Positions 1 through 7,806 of a stretch of 64,000 bases of DNA are shown here, one piece after another. A program made the position numbers and the translations under genes. The stretch is from Clostridium sp. DSM 17811 (lineage in GTDB: Bacteria; Bacillota; Clostridia; Clostridiales; Clostridiaceae), in the NCBI RefSeq assembly GCF_018861905.1, contig NZ_JAHLDU010000006.1:175230-239229 (forward strand), given 5' to 3'. Positions within the stretch are counted from its first letter, which is position 1. Every line of letters starts with the position of its first letter. Below the pieces are notes generated by a model that saw nothing but the letters and a program-made list of their open reading frames with translations, had not been told where the DNA came from and searched no databases.

Positions 1-391
1 CACCATTATTTAAAAATCCTACAACGTCTTGGAATGACTTGCTTTGTGGTATAACCTTACCTAAAGTTTGGCCCTCTCCTAGACTTTCTCCAGACCTTGA
101 AAATACATAAGCTATTTGTCCTTGTGGTATAGTTACAAGCCTCACCTTTTTAACCTTATACTTGAAAGGTGTTTTGAAATGAATACCAGCCCTTAGCACT
201 TCTGGTTGGTAACCTGCTTCTCCTTTAAGTGCTATAAGTCCATCAGCTGGCACTGAACCACCTGAACTCCACCATTTCTCAACAATACCTACTTCATCTG
301 ATCCTATGCTTGTAGCCCCTATTCCATAAATAATTAAAATTAGCACTACTATTACTATACCTACTATAACTAATAATGTGTACGGAATCAT
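1..391 (-). CDS. SPFH/band 7 (flotillin-like) membrane protein, 5' part only
   Basis: The gene starts with ATG at 391 and runs off the left edge, so only about the first 130 residues are present. Residues 3-25 form one hydrophobic segment (LLVIVGIVIVVLILIIYGIG), followed by VGIVEKWW and a stretch ending GIHFKTPFKYKVKKVRLVTI, typical of the start of an SPFH/prohibitin-homology domain anchored by one N-terminal helix. A GGGGGAAAATT stretch before the ATG supports the start. Such proteins form membrane-associated oligomers or microdomains; the exact role here cannot be read from the fragment. Confidence 0.75.
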   Translation of the reverse strand, partial: MIPYTLLVIVGIVIVVLILIIYGIGATSIGSDEVGIVEKWWSSGGSVPADGLIALKGEAGYQPEVLRAGIHFKTPFKYKVKKVRLVTIPQGQIAYVFSRSGESLGEGQTLGKVIPQSKSFQDVVGFLNNG

Positions 392-515
392 AATTTTCCC
401 CCTTTACTATTTATATTTTATTCTATAACTGATATTAACATACTATTGTACTATATGTTGGTATTTTTAAAATAGTATTCAAAAAACATTAAAATCATAT
501 TTTTCACCTTAATAA

Positions 516-746
516 CTAAGTTAACTTTCTACCACACATAGGACAATAATAAATCTTAATTGTTTGAACTGCTATCCCTTCCTTATCCAAGCGAATTTCG
601 TTTTTACCTTCATCAATATAGCAACTATTTTCCCCTGTTGTATCTAATAACTGTTTGCCCTCTTTACAATAAGTACAACCCTTTGTATTAGTTAGCTGAA
701 TATTAAAATGTTCTTTGTGATTATCCATAGTAACGCTATATCCCAT
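516..746 (-). CDS. Small cysteine-rich protein (zinc-ribbon-like), function unknown
   Basis: A 76-residue protein with two CxxC pairs: CTYC near residue 24 and CPMCGRKL at the C terminus. That arrangement suggests one structural zinc site holding the chain ends together. The start is backed by AAAGGTGGT about 6 bases upstream. No known enzyme motif is visible. Similar tiny double-CxxC proteins occur in Firmicute genomes and phages. It stands alone between the SPFH gene and a tRNA gene. A second ATG six codons in is possible. Confidence 0.6.
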   Translation of the reverse strand: MGYSVTMDNHKEHFNIQLTNTKGCTYCKEGKQLLDTTGENSCYIDEGKNEIRLDKEGIAVQTIKIYYCPMCGRKLT

Positions 747-868
747 AATATACCACCTTTTAATTTATTTAGATGCCAATTTGCAACTGTATATTTACTT
801 TATATTTCCCTTCATTCATAATCCTCCATTTTCTTATATGATTATTATATACATTTTAAATAGAAAAA

Positions 869-901
869 ATGCAGATACCTCAACGCTTGAGATATCTGCA
901 T
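869..901 (-). terminator. Intrinsic terminator of tRNA-Lys
   Basis: The inverted repeat ATGCAGATA-CTCAA / TTGAG-TATCTGCAT has a 3-base loop and is followed on the minus strand by TTTTTT (863-868 on plus). It sits directly downstream of the tRNA gene. Confidence 0.85.
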
Positions 902-907
902 ATATTA

Positions 908-985
908 TGGTGCTCCATCAGGGAATTGAACCCTGGACCCCCTGATTAAGAGTCAGGTGCTCTAACCAGCTGAGCTAATGAAGCA
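908..985 (-). tRNA. tRNA-Lys, anticodon CTT
   Basis: On the minus strand the cloverleaf is complete: acceptor 5' TGCTTCA pairs with 3' TGGAGCA (one G-U), D-arm AGCTCAGCTGGTTAGAGC, anticodon arm CCTGACTCTTAATCAGG with CTT, T-arm CAGGGTTCAATTCCCTG and an encoded CCA end. CTT specifies lysine. No neighbouring tRNA is present and no integrase gene lies beside it, so it does not look like an occupied attachment site. Confidence 0.95.
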
Positions 986-1043
986 TGTTAGACAACTTCT
1001 TTAGTATATATTACTTTTATGTATTTGTAAATACTTTTTTTAT

Positions 1044-1077
1044 AAAACTAATAGATAAATGTATATCTATTAGTTTT
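1044..1077 (-). terminator. Hairpin downstream of the nitroreductase gene
   Basis: A 14-bp perfect inverted repeat (AAAACTAATAGATA / TATCTATTAGTTTT) with a 6-base loop, 19 bases after the nitroreductase stop. The arm itself ends in TTTT, but the following tract is A-rich, so termination strength is uncertain. Confidence 0.55.
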
Positions 1078-1095
1078 ACTAAGCAAATCATACTA

Positions 1096-1656
1096 TTATT
1101 TTATATAATTTACATTATTTTCTTTTCTTTTTGGTGCATTAGTTACTTCGATTTTTTTATACCCTAGGCAAAATGAATGTATTTGTTTAAATCCTTCTGG
1201 AATTTCAAGCTCTTTAATAAAGTCTTTGCCCTTTTCACTGTTTAGTAGAATAGAAATAAGTCCAACCCAACAAGAACCAATTTCTAATGATTCAGCAGCT
1301 AGTAGCATATTCTGTGTAGCAATGCCACAATCTACTGGAGCAGACTTAATATTTATGTCCCCAGATACTAATACTACTGTTGGTGCATTATAAAATACAT
1401 GGAACTTTTCATTATCAGAAAATCTTCTAATATATTCATTATCAGAGTCTTTTGCAATTTCTTTAAAAGCATCGCTTAATCTATCGATAATGTCTTTTCT
1501 TTGTATTACAGTAAAATGCCATGGTTGCTGATTATTAGCACTTGGTGCATATATGCCTGCATCTATTATCTCTGTTAAGTGTGCACCATTAATTTGTTCT
1601 GGTAAAAATGCTCTTGTACTTCTTCTATTTCTTATATTTTTCAAAGTTTCATTCAT
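1096..1656 (-). CDS. Nitroreductase family FMN-dependent oxidoreductase
   Basis: A 186-residue protein with the family hallmarks: RNRRSTRAF near residue 9 (FMN phosphate contact), APSANNQQPW near 38 (flavin loop) and GSCWVG near 127. The length suits a small nitroreductase of the NfsB/FrmD-like type, which forms cytosolic FMN dimers reducing quinones or nitro compounds with NAD(P)H. GGAGG before ATG at 1656 supports the start. It is monocistronic. The physiological substrate cannot be inferred from sequence. Confidence 0.85.
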   Translation of the reverse strand: MNETLKNIRNRRSTRAFLPEQINGAHLTEIIDAGIYAPSANNQQPWHFTVIQRKDIIDRLSDAFKEIAKDSDNEYIRRFSDNEKFHVFYNAPTVVLVSGDINIKSAPVDCGIATQNMLLAAESLEIGSCWVGLISILLNSEKGKDFIKELEIPEGFKQIHSFCLGYKKIEVTNAPKRKENNVNYIK

Positions 1657-1823
1657 AATAAATCCTCCTAAGTATATTTGATTTTTTTTAACATCTAGTC
1701 ACTAAAACAATACTATATCACATTTTCTTCATTAAACGCACAGAATCACTCATTTCTTGTTAAAAAAAATAAAATCTATGCTATAATTAAAGTTATTAAA
1801 TTTAAACATAAGAGGTGAAACAA

Positions 1824-3467
1824 ATGATAGATATAAATGATAAATTAGAAATAAATAATAAAATTACAATTTTATTAGAAAATTTAAAAACTTCAGATGA
1901 TAAACAGAGATCCGCTATAATAAACAAACTATCTCTTGATTATAATAATGCCATTCCATTGTTATGGTCAAAAATAATAACTGAGGATGACCCTAGGACA
2001 TTATTATCCGTTATGAGGGATATTTTGAAAAAGGAAAAACCAAAGGGAATGTTTAAAAGAACTATCGGAAATTCAAAGGAAAAGCTCATTGCTTTTCTTT
2101 CACATCCTGATCCTAAGGTTCGAAAAAATGTATGTGGTGTCATAGGTGAACTAGCAGACCCTGCATATTTAGAAGGCTTATATAACGCCTATAACGCCGA
2201 AGAGAAGCTATTTGTGAGATATTCATATGTACTTGCGATAGGTAACTGTGGTAGTGCTATTGATGGAGAAAAACTAAAGAAAATGTTTGAGGAAGTAGTC
2301 CATAACGAACAAATTTCAAAAGATAATAACTCACTGATTACAACTAATAAACATATTAATGAAGAAAAGCTAGCACTTACAAGAGCAATAGATAAATTAT
2401 CTCCAACTGCACGCCATGAATTTAAAGGATTTGCTAGTCCTGTACCAATGCTACTCACAATTATGAATTATCAATATCAGCTTACTTTAGCTGAACTTGA
2501 TGAAAAATTAATCGAAGGTAGACTTATTAATGATGGTATACTTATATGTGAAAATGATTTAGATAAGATTTATAGTTGCAGGACTTTTTATGAACTTTTA
2601 TATCCTTTAGGTGATTGCTCTGACGTGTTGTTTGATTATAAGATAATTGCAACTGAAATTATGAATGCAGATATTGTAGGCTTTTTAAATGATTGTCACG
2701 ATAATGAATCGAATACACCTTTTGGGTACAGAATTGAATTTAAAACTACGGACTCCAACAGAGATAGATCCGATTTTGTAAAAAATTTATCTAGAGAGTT
2801 AGATTCAATCTCCTCTGGAAATTTAAGAAATAGCCCATCCTCATATGAAGTTGAAATTCGAATACTTGAAAAAGATAATCTTTGTAATGTATATATTAAG
2901 TTATATTCCTTTAAAGATGATAGATTTGACTATAGAAAGAATGACCTAGCTACATCTATAAATCCAGTAACTGCAGCTATTGTAATAAAATCCATAGAGC
3001 AATGGCTAGAACCTACTGCTAAAGTTATAGATCCATTTTGTGGCGCAGGAACAATGCTTATAGAAAGATCTAAATTAGAACAATCCGAGTCTTTAACAGG
3101 AATTGATATATTTAGAACCGCTATAACAGCTGCAACAATAAATTCTAAGTTAGCTAATGTAGATATAGAACTTATAGCTGATGATACATTAGAATTTATT
3201 CCTTATACTCTATATGATGAGATTATAACAAATATGCCTTTTGATAATAAATCTACCACTCATAACAAGTACGCAGACCTATATAATGCATTTATAACTA
3301 AAATTCCGAGGCTAGTAAAATCAAACGGAATGGCATTTGTGTACACAATAGAAAAAGAGTTATTTAGAGAAATTTTACTAGATAATGATCAACTTGAATT
3401 GCTTAAAGAAATAAAAATTGAAAGTGGTAGACTTACGCCTCATGTTTTTGTTCTACGAGTAAAATAA
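1824..3467 (+). CDS. HEAT-repeat protein fused to an RlmL/Trm14-like methyltransferase domain
   Basis: A 547-residue protein. The first ~190 residues look alpha-solenoid (HEAT-like: SHPDPKVRKNVCGVIGELAD). The C-terminal third is a class I SAM methyltransferase with motif I DPFCGAGTMLIER near residue 403 and, where N2-guanine methyltransferases carry NPPY, an NMPF motif near 470. The region between may be a diverged THUMP/RNA-binding part. An upstream in-frame GTG at 1815 lies inside the Shine-Dalgarno AGAGGTG, so ATG at 1824 is preferred. The likely role is RNA base methylation in the cytosol; the target is unknown. Confidence 0.7.
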   Translation: MIDINDKLEINNKITILLENLKTSDDKQRSAIINKLSLDYNNAIPLLWSKIITEDDPRTLLSVMRDILKKEKPKGMFKRTIGNSKEKLIAFLSHPDPKVRKNVCGVIGELADPAYLEGLYNAYNAEEKLFVRYSYVLAIGNCGSAIDGEKLKKMFEEVVHNEQISKDNNSLITTNKHINEEKLALTRAIDKLSPTARHEFKGFASPVPMLLTIMNYQYQLTLAELDEKLIEGRLINDGILICENDLDKIYSCRTFYELLYPLGDCSDVLFDYKIIATEIMNADIVGFLNDCHDNESNTPFGYRIEFKTTDSNRDRSDFVKNLSRELDSISSGNLRNSPSSYEVEIRILEKDNLCNVYIKLYSFKDDRFDYRKNDLATSINPVTAAIVIKSIEQWLEPTAKVIDPFCGAGTMLIERSKLEQSESLTGIDIFRTAITAATINSKLANVDIELIADDTLEFIPYTLYDEIITNMPFDNKSTTHNKYADLYNAFITKIPRLVKSNGMAFVYTIEKELFREILLDNDQLELLKEIKIESGRLTPHVFVLRVK

Positions 3468-3481
3468 ATTAAGATTATATA

Positions 3482-3524
3482 AAAAAAACAAATGCATCTA
3501 AATAATAGGTGCATTTGTTTTTTT
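3482..3524. terminator. Bidirectional intrinsic terminator
   Basis: Stem AAACAAATGCATCTA / TAGGTGCATTTGTTT with a 5-base loop, flanked by an A-run and a T-run, so it can work on both strands. It separates the convergent methyltransferase gene and first nadE copy. Confidence 0.9.
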
Positions 3525-3527
3525 AAT

Positions 3528-4331
3528 TTATTCTACCCACCAAGTATCTTTTGTTGAAACTGGTAAATGCCTTTTGTGTTTAGATACATTGTATAACTTC
3601 AATATCTTTGCCTCATATTCATTAGAAATCTCTTCACCTCTTAAATACATACAAACTTGATGATTTAATTCTGTTACTTCTTCTAAATTTGATTTATTAT
3701 CCCACATACCGCTTGTAGATACCTTATCAATTATAGATTTAGGAGCATTAAATATCTTAGCCATTTCATAAATTATACCTTTTGTTATCCCAGCAAGTGG
3801 TTTTACATCTGCAGCATCATCGCCAAACTTAGTTACCATTCCTAGAGTTAATTCAGCAACATTTGTGCAGCCTGCAACTAAAACATCATAAACTTCAGCT
3901 ATTCTATATATAACTGTCATTCTTATTCTAGATTTTGTATTGCCTATATCTACTTTTGAAGAAGGCAAATTATGGAGAAGATCAAGTGATTCATTTACAG
4001 GTCCTGTTATATCATAAGTTCTAAATACATCAGGTTGTATTACATGCTTCTCAATTTCTAATTCCTCTATATCTGGATTAATTCCAAAAGGAAGCGATAA
4101 ATTGATTAGCTCAAGTCCTGATTTTTTGATAAGCATACTAGTAACAAAACTGTCTACTCCACCTGTTAGATTACATACGTAGCCTTTTTTACCAGCAAGC
4201 TGCGCATATTTTTTTAAAAAAGTACAAGTTTCCTCTATCATTCTATATGCGTATTTTTCATCCGACTCATCTTGAAGAGGACAAGGTATACCAAATTCAC
4301 TCATTATCTCATCTTGTTTAATTTTATCCAT
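3528..4331 (-). CDS. nadE: NH3-dependent NAD(+) synthetase, copy 1
   Basis: A 267-residue N-type ATP pyrophosphatase. The P-loop is LTGGVDS near residue 57 (usual form SGGxDS). The downstream block ELTLGMVTKFGDDAADVKPL matches the family segment for deamido-NAD and Mg-ATP binding, and the C terminus HKRHLPVS...DTWW is typical. It adenylates deamido-NAD+ and uses ammonia to make NAD+. No glutaminase domain is fused, so free NH3 is the expected donor. The start has GGGGGAAAGAA before ATG. A close paralogue lies just upstream, each with its own promoter and terminator. A Rex-like box precedes this copy. Confidence 0.88.
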   Translation of the reverse strand: MDKIKQDEIMSEFGIPCPLQDESDEKYAYRMIEETCTFLKKYAQLAGKKGYVCNLTGGVDSFVTSMLIKKSGLELINLSLPFGINPDIEELEIEKHVIQPDVFRTYDITGPVNESLDLLHNLPSSKVDIGNTKSRIRMTVIYRIAEVYDVLVAGCTNVAELTLGMVTKFGDDAADVKPLAGITKGIIYEMAKIFNAPKSIIDKVSTSGMWDNKSNLEEVTELNHQVCMYLRGEEISNEYEAKILKLYNVSKHKRHLPVSTKDTWWVE

Positions 4332-4386
4332 TTCTTTCCCCCTTAAACTTATTTATATTCTCATTATAACACATATTATATATCTT

Positions 4387-4404
4387 ACGTTAAAACATTA
4401 ACAA
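4387..4404 (-). promoter_or_regulatory. Rex-like operator before nadE copy 1
   Basis: On the minus strand this reads TTGTTAATGTTTTAACGT, 16 of 18 positions of the clostridial Rex consensus TTGTTAANNNNTTAACAA counting the spacer as free. It lies 56 bases before the ATG and overlaps the -35 region of a promoter whose -10 could be TATAAT or the extended TGTTATAAT. Rex represses when NADH is low and is known to control NAD synthesis and redox genes in Clostridia. The same 18 bases recur at 11706-11723. Confidence 0.6.
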
Positions 4405-4519
4405 TATTCACCCAATATTAACTATTATTATGATATAACTAATAATCATCTATAGACTTAGTAAACAATATTTATTTTATGATTAATCATTAATTTAACT
4501 CAAAATAAATTCAACGAAA

Positions 4520-4544
4520 AAAAGAGATGTTAAACATCTCTTTT
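4520..4544 (-). terminator. Intrinsic terminator of nadE copy 2
   Basis: Stem AAAGAGATGT / ACATCTCTTT with loop TAA, with an A-run on the plus side that gives a U-tract on the minus transcript. Confidence 0.88.
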
Positions 4545-4563
4545 ACTGTAGGTTTTTATAAAT

Positions 4564-5367
4564 TTATTCAACCCACCAAGTATCTTTTAACGAAACTGGT
4601 AAATGTCTTTTGTGTTTAGAAATTTCATATAGCTTTAATATTTTTTCTTCATATACTTTTTCTATATCTCCACCTCTTAAATATATACAAACCTGATGAT
4701 TTAGTTCTGTTACTATTTTTTGATTTGTTCCATTATCCCATACACCAGTTGTAGATAGCTTATCAATTATAGATTGAGGTGCATTAAGTATTTTTGCCAT
4801 TTCATATACTACACCTTTTGTTATTCCTGCAAGTGGTTGTACATCTGCTGCACCATCACCATATTTAGTCATCATTCCGAGTGTCAACTCTGCAGCATTT
4901 GATACACCAGCAACTAAAACATCATAAACTTCAGCTATTCTATATAACACAGTCATTCTTATTCTAGCTTTTGTATTTCCGATATCTACCTTTGAAGAAG
5001 GTAAATCACGTAAAAGTTCAATAGATTCAATAACAGGACCCATTATGTCATAGGTTTTGAAAACCTCTGGTTTTATCACACATTTAGCTTTTTCTACATC
5101 ATCTATATCTTGTTTTATTCCAAAAGGAAGTGATAAATTAATTAATTCTAGTCCAGATTTTCTAATTAGCATACTTGTAACGAAGCTATCTACACCACCT
5201 GTAAGGTGACAAACATAACCTTTTTTTCCTGTAGCTTTAGCATATTTTTTTAAAAAATCAGAAGTTTCTTCTATCATTCTATTTGCATATTTTTCATCTG
5301 ACTCATCTTTAAAAGGATGAGGTATAGCAAATTCTTTCATGATTTTTTGTTGCTTAATTTTATCCAT
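4564..5367 (-). CDS. nadE: NH3-dependent NAD(+) synthetase, copy 2
   Basis: Same length (267 residues) and architecture as copy 1, with LTGGVDS, ELTLGMMTKYGDGAADVQPL and the C-terminal HKRHLPVS...DTWW. The GDGAAD segment is closer to the usual GDGG form than copy 1's GDDAAD. The promoters share the 18-base block TATAATATGTGTTATAAT and a TAAGTTTAAGG leader, so the duplication included the regulatory region; this copy lacks the Rex-like box. GGAGG precedes the ATG. Both copies look intact and functional. Confidence 0.87.
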   Translation of the reverse strand: MDKIKQQKIMKEFAIPHPFKDESDEKYANRMIEETSDFLKKYAKATGKKGYVCHLTGGVDSFVTSMLIRKSGLELINLSLPFGIKQDIDDVEKAKCVIKPEVFKTYDIMGPVIESIELLRDLPSSKVDIGNTKARIRMTVLYRIAEVYDVLVAGVSNAAELTLGMMTKYGDGAADVQPLAGITKGVVYEMAKILNAPQSIIDKLSTTGVWDNGTNQKIVTELNHQVCIYLRGGDIEKVYEEKILKLYEISKHKRHLPVSLKDTWWVE

Positions 5368-5477
5368 TTAGAGCCTCCTTAAACTTATGTATACGATTAT
5401 TATAACACATATTATACTATTTTCACCATATGATAACATCTAATATTAATTAAATCATCTCCTGGGTCGCTGCAATA

Positions 5478-5631
5478 TTAACGACTTCAGAAGGAGATTT
5501 ATATTCCCGCTGAAATTTTCTATTTGTTAGGGTATGTATCCTCTGGGTAGATCTCTGGGGTAGATAACAATTCTCAATTGTTATCCTCCCACTTATAGAA
5601 GTTGGAGACGTTCCTTCTGAAATGTCGTTAA
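5478..5631. repeat. 154-bp structured element with terminal inverted repeats (possible MITE or structured RNA)
   Basis: The ends are long complementary arms: TTAACGAC + TTCAGAAGGA at 5478-5495 pairs with TCCTTCTGAA + GTCGTTAA at 5612-5631, an 18-bp stem with a 2-base bulge. Inside is a perfect 10-bp hairpin GATAACAATT-CTC-AATTGTTATC (5563-5585), an adjacent hairpin of the CTCC-ACTT/AAGT-GGAG type, and three spaced TACCC repeats on the minus strand. The GC content is above the flanks. No ORF with a start is present, although one minus-strand frame stays open for ~60 codons. It lies upstream of nadE copy 2. Candidates are a non-autonomous mobile element, a TnpB-associated guide-RNA remnant, or a stand-alone ncRNA. 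Confidence 0.5.
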
Positions 5632-5640
5632 AAATAAAAA

Positions 5641-5677
5641 AAAGCCTCTAAAATTAACATACAATTTTAGAGGCTTT
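5641..5677 (-). terminator. Intrinsic terminator of the rnf operon
   Basis: A perfect 15-bp stem (AAAGCCTCTAAAATT / AATTTTAGAGGCTTT) with a 7-base loop, 18 bases after the rnfB stop, followed by TTTTTTT on the minus strand. Confidence 0.92.
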
Positions 5678-5695
5678 TTATAAATTTATAAAATT

Positions 5696-6580
5696 TTATT
5701 CAGATAAAGTTTTATTTTTAACTGGTTCTGCTGCTATATTTGCTGATGGAGCTTCTTTTATATAAGTTTTAATTGCTCCAGTAGGACATTTAGCTGTGCA
5801 AGTAGCTTCATTACACTCTGACATACAAATTTTGCTGTCTACTACAGCTAAATTGTTTTCAATTTTTATTGCACCGTGGGAACAATTTTTAACACAAATT
5901 CCACACCCAATACACGCTATAGTACAAAGTTTACGTGCTACTGCGCCTTTGTCTTTTGAATTACAATTTATAGCCACATGAATTCCAGGTGAAACTAAAT
6001 CAATAACTTTCTTTGGACAAACTGATTTACATTTTCCGCAGCCTGTACATTTTTGTTCATCAATAATAGGTAAACCATTATCACCCATTGTCATTGCATC
6101 AAATGGACAATTGTTAACACAGGTTCCAAAACCAAGACAACCATATTGACATCCCTTAGGTCCTCCCTGTAGTAATGATGCAGCAACACAGTCTTGTACG
6201 CCTTTATACTCATAAGCTTTATTTGCTTTATCTGTGCTACCAGCACAATGTACAAAAGCAACCTTTGGTTCCACTTCTAATGCTGCTTTACCAGTTAAAT
6301 CAGCTACCAATTTTGCAACAGCTGCCTTACCCGGAACACAAAGATTTGGTGGTACCTCATCATTCATAACTACAGCTTCTGCATATGCCATACAACCAGC
6401 AAATCCACAGGCTCCACACTGACCTTTTGGTAATATATCCTCAACGATATGAATCAATGGATTTATTTCAATAGAAAACTTTTTATTAGCAAATGCTAAA
6501 ACTAAACCAAACACCAATCCAACTATTGTCATTACAATTAACACTGCAATTGCAATATCTAAATTACTCATATTACTCAT
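5696..6580 (-). CDS. rnfB: Rnf complex subunit B, polyferredoxin
   Basis: 294 residues. One N-terminal membrane helix (10-30) is followed by the RnfB/ApbE-type 4Fe-4S motif CGACGFAGC...C near residue 55 and a series of CxxCxxCxxxCP clusters (GCLGFGTCVNNCP, CTGCGKCKSVCP, CIGCGICVKNCS, and a final CxxxC...CP). RnfB is the likely entry point for electrons from reduced ferredoxin. It is last in the operon, 20 bases after rnfA, whereas in gamma-proteobacteria it follows rnfA first. The sixth-position placement matches clostridial and Acetobacterium-type rnfCDGEAB order. Confidence 0.95.
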   Translation of the reverse strand: MSNMSNLDIAIAVLIVMTIVGLVFGLVLAFANKKFSIEINPLIHIVEDILPKGQCGACGFAGCMAYAEAVVMNDEVPPNLCVPGKAAVAKLVADLTGKAALEVEPKVAFVHCAGSTDKANKAYEYKGVQDCVAASLLQGGPKGCQYGCLGFGTCVNNCPFDAMTMGDNGLPIIDEQKCTGCGKCKSVCPKKVIDLVSPGIHVAINCNSKDKGAVARKLCTIACIGCGICVKNCSHGAIKIENNLAVVDSKICMSECNEATCTAKCPTGAIKTYIKEAPSANIAAEPVKNKTLSE

Positions 6581-6600
6581 ATTAATTTTTCAGCTCCTTT

Positions 6601-7182
6601 TTATACTGGTATCATCCCAGAAAAACCCAAGAAGGCTAATGCAAGCATTCCAGCTAAAATAAACGCTACACCAAGCCCTTGAAGTGGTTTTGGGACATCC
6701 GCAAGTCTTAATTTTTCTCTTAAACTTGCCATAAGGACGATCGCCAAAGTAAAGCCTAAACCGGCACCTACTGCAGTTACCGCACTGTCTAAAAACGAAT
6801 TATTATTTTCTACATTTAAAAGTGGTACACTAAATACAATACAATTTGTAGCAATTAATAATAAATAAATTCCCCACATATTATATAAAGTAGGTGCATG
6901 TTTTTTAATAATCATTTCTAAAAGCTGAACAAAACTAGCAATTAGTAGTACAAATACCACTGTTGTTAAAAATGTTAAATGAAAAGGCGCTAATACAAAA
7001 TGGTAAACTAACCATGCCATCATAGAACTTAATGTCATAACAGAAGTTACAGCCATTCCAATACCAATAGATGCATTTAAACTTTTTGAAACTCCAAAGA
7101 AAATACAAAGTCCTAAAAACCTTGTTAAAACGAAATTGTTTACAACTATATTACTTGCAAGTATGGTTAAATAATGACCCAT
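6601..7182 (-). CDS. rnfA: Rnf complex subunit A, membrane protein
   Basis: 193 residues with about six membrane helices and the RnfA/NqrE signature NNFVLTRFLGLCIFFGVSK near the N terminus, including the cysteine that helps hold an intramembrane iron-sulfur centre between RnfA and RnfE. The ATG overlaps the rnfE stop by one base, indicating translational coupling. It forms part of the ion-translocating core. Confidence 0.95.
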   Translation of the reverse strand: MGHYLTILASNIVVNNFVLTRFLGLCIFFGVSKSLNASIGIGMAVTSVMTLSSMMAWLVYHFVLAPFHLTFLTTVVFVLLIASFVQLLEMIIKKHAPTLYNMWGIYLLLIATNCIVFSVPLLNVENNNSFLDSAVTAVGAGLGFTLAIVLMASLREKLRLADVPKPLQGLGVAFILAGMLALAFLGFSGMIPV

Positions 7183-7805
7183 TACATCTCACCTCTTTCG
7201 AGTTTAACTTTTTCACTATGGTCAATCCACATCTTAAAACCAGCTACCATGTAGCCAATTAATATAAATGCACCTGGTGATAAAACCATAATAAGTGCTG
7301 GATTATACCAAGAACCAAGAACTTTTATTCCAAATAATGTTCCTGCACCAATAAGTTCACGAACTATCCCGATTAATACAAGTCCAAGCGCAAAACCACA
7401 TCCCATTCCAAGTCCATCAAACATAGATGGAATAACTTTATTCTTTGATGCAAAAACTTCTGCTCTAGCTAAAATTATTGCAAAAACAACAATTAGTGCA
7501 AGATATATTCCTAAAGCCTTATTAAGTGCTGGCAAATACGCTTGTAATACCAACTGTACTACAGTAACAATTGTTGCAACTGAAGTAATGTACACCGGTA
7601 CACGAACCGTCGGATTTACTAATTTTCTAGTAACAGATACAACCATATTATTAGCAGTAATAACAAACAGTACCGCAAGTCCCATAACCAAAGAATTTAG
7701 CGCACTACTTGTTACCGCTAAAGCAGGGCAAAGACTAAGTGCAAGAACAAAAATTGGGTTCTCTTCAATAATCCCTTTTTTAAATATGTTCCATAACTCT
7801 TTCAT
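7182..7805 (-). CDS. rnfE: Rnf complex subunit E, membrane protein
   Basis: 207 residues, paralogous to RnfA, with six predicted helices. It starts ELWNIFKKGIIEENPIFVLALS and then carries LCPALAVTSS with the conserved cysteine that pairs with that of RnfA. The gene starts two bases after rnfG and overlaps rnfA, so the three are translationally linked. Its role is electron transfer and Na+ or H+ translocation in the membrane. Confidence 0.95.
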   Translation of the reverse strand: MKELWNIFKKGIIEENPIFVLALSLCPALAVTSSALNSLVMGLAVLFVITANNMVVSVTRKLVNPTVRVPVYITSVATIVTVVQLVLQAYLPALNKALGIYLALIVVFAIILARAEVFASKNKVIPSMFDGLGMGCGFALGLVLIGIVRELIGAGTLFGIKVLGSWYNPALIMVLSPGAFILIGYMVAGFKMWIDHSEKVKLERGEM

Positions 7806-7806
7806 A

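Noticed and set aside
908..985. tRNA-Lys as an integration site of a genomic island
   Set aside because: No integrase and no direct repeat of the tRNA 3' end were found in the window.
985..1167. Plus-strand 60-codon ORF over the tRNA 5' end and nitroreductase end
   Set aside because: It overlaps a terminator-like palindrome and the end of a well-supported gene and has no ribosome site.
1815..1823. GTG at 1815 as start of the methyltransferase gene
   Set aside because: The GTG is part of the Shine-Dalgarno AGAGGTG; ATG at 1824 has ideal spacing.
5450..5640. A ~60-codon open minus-strand frame across the structured element
   Set aside because: It has no start codon or ribosome site and its codons follow the inverted-repeat structure; it is not a supported gene.
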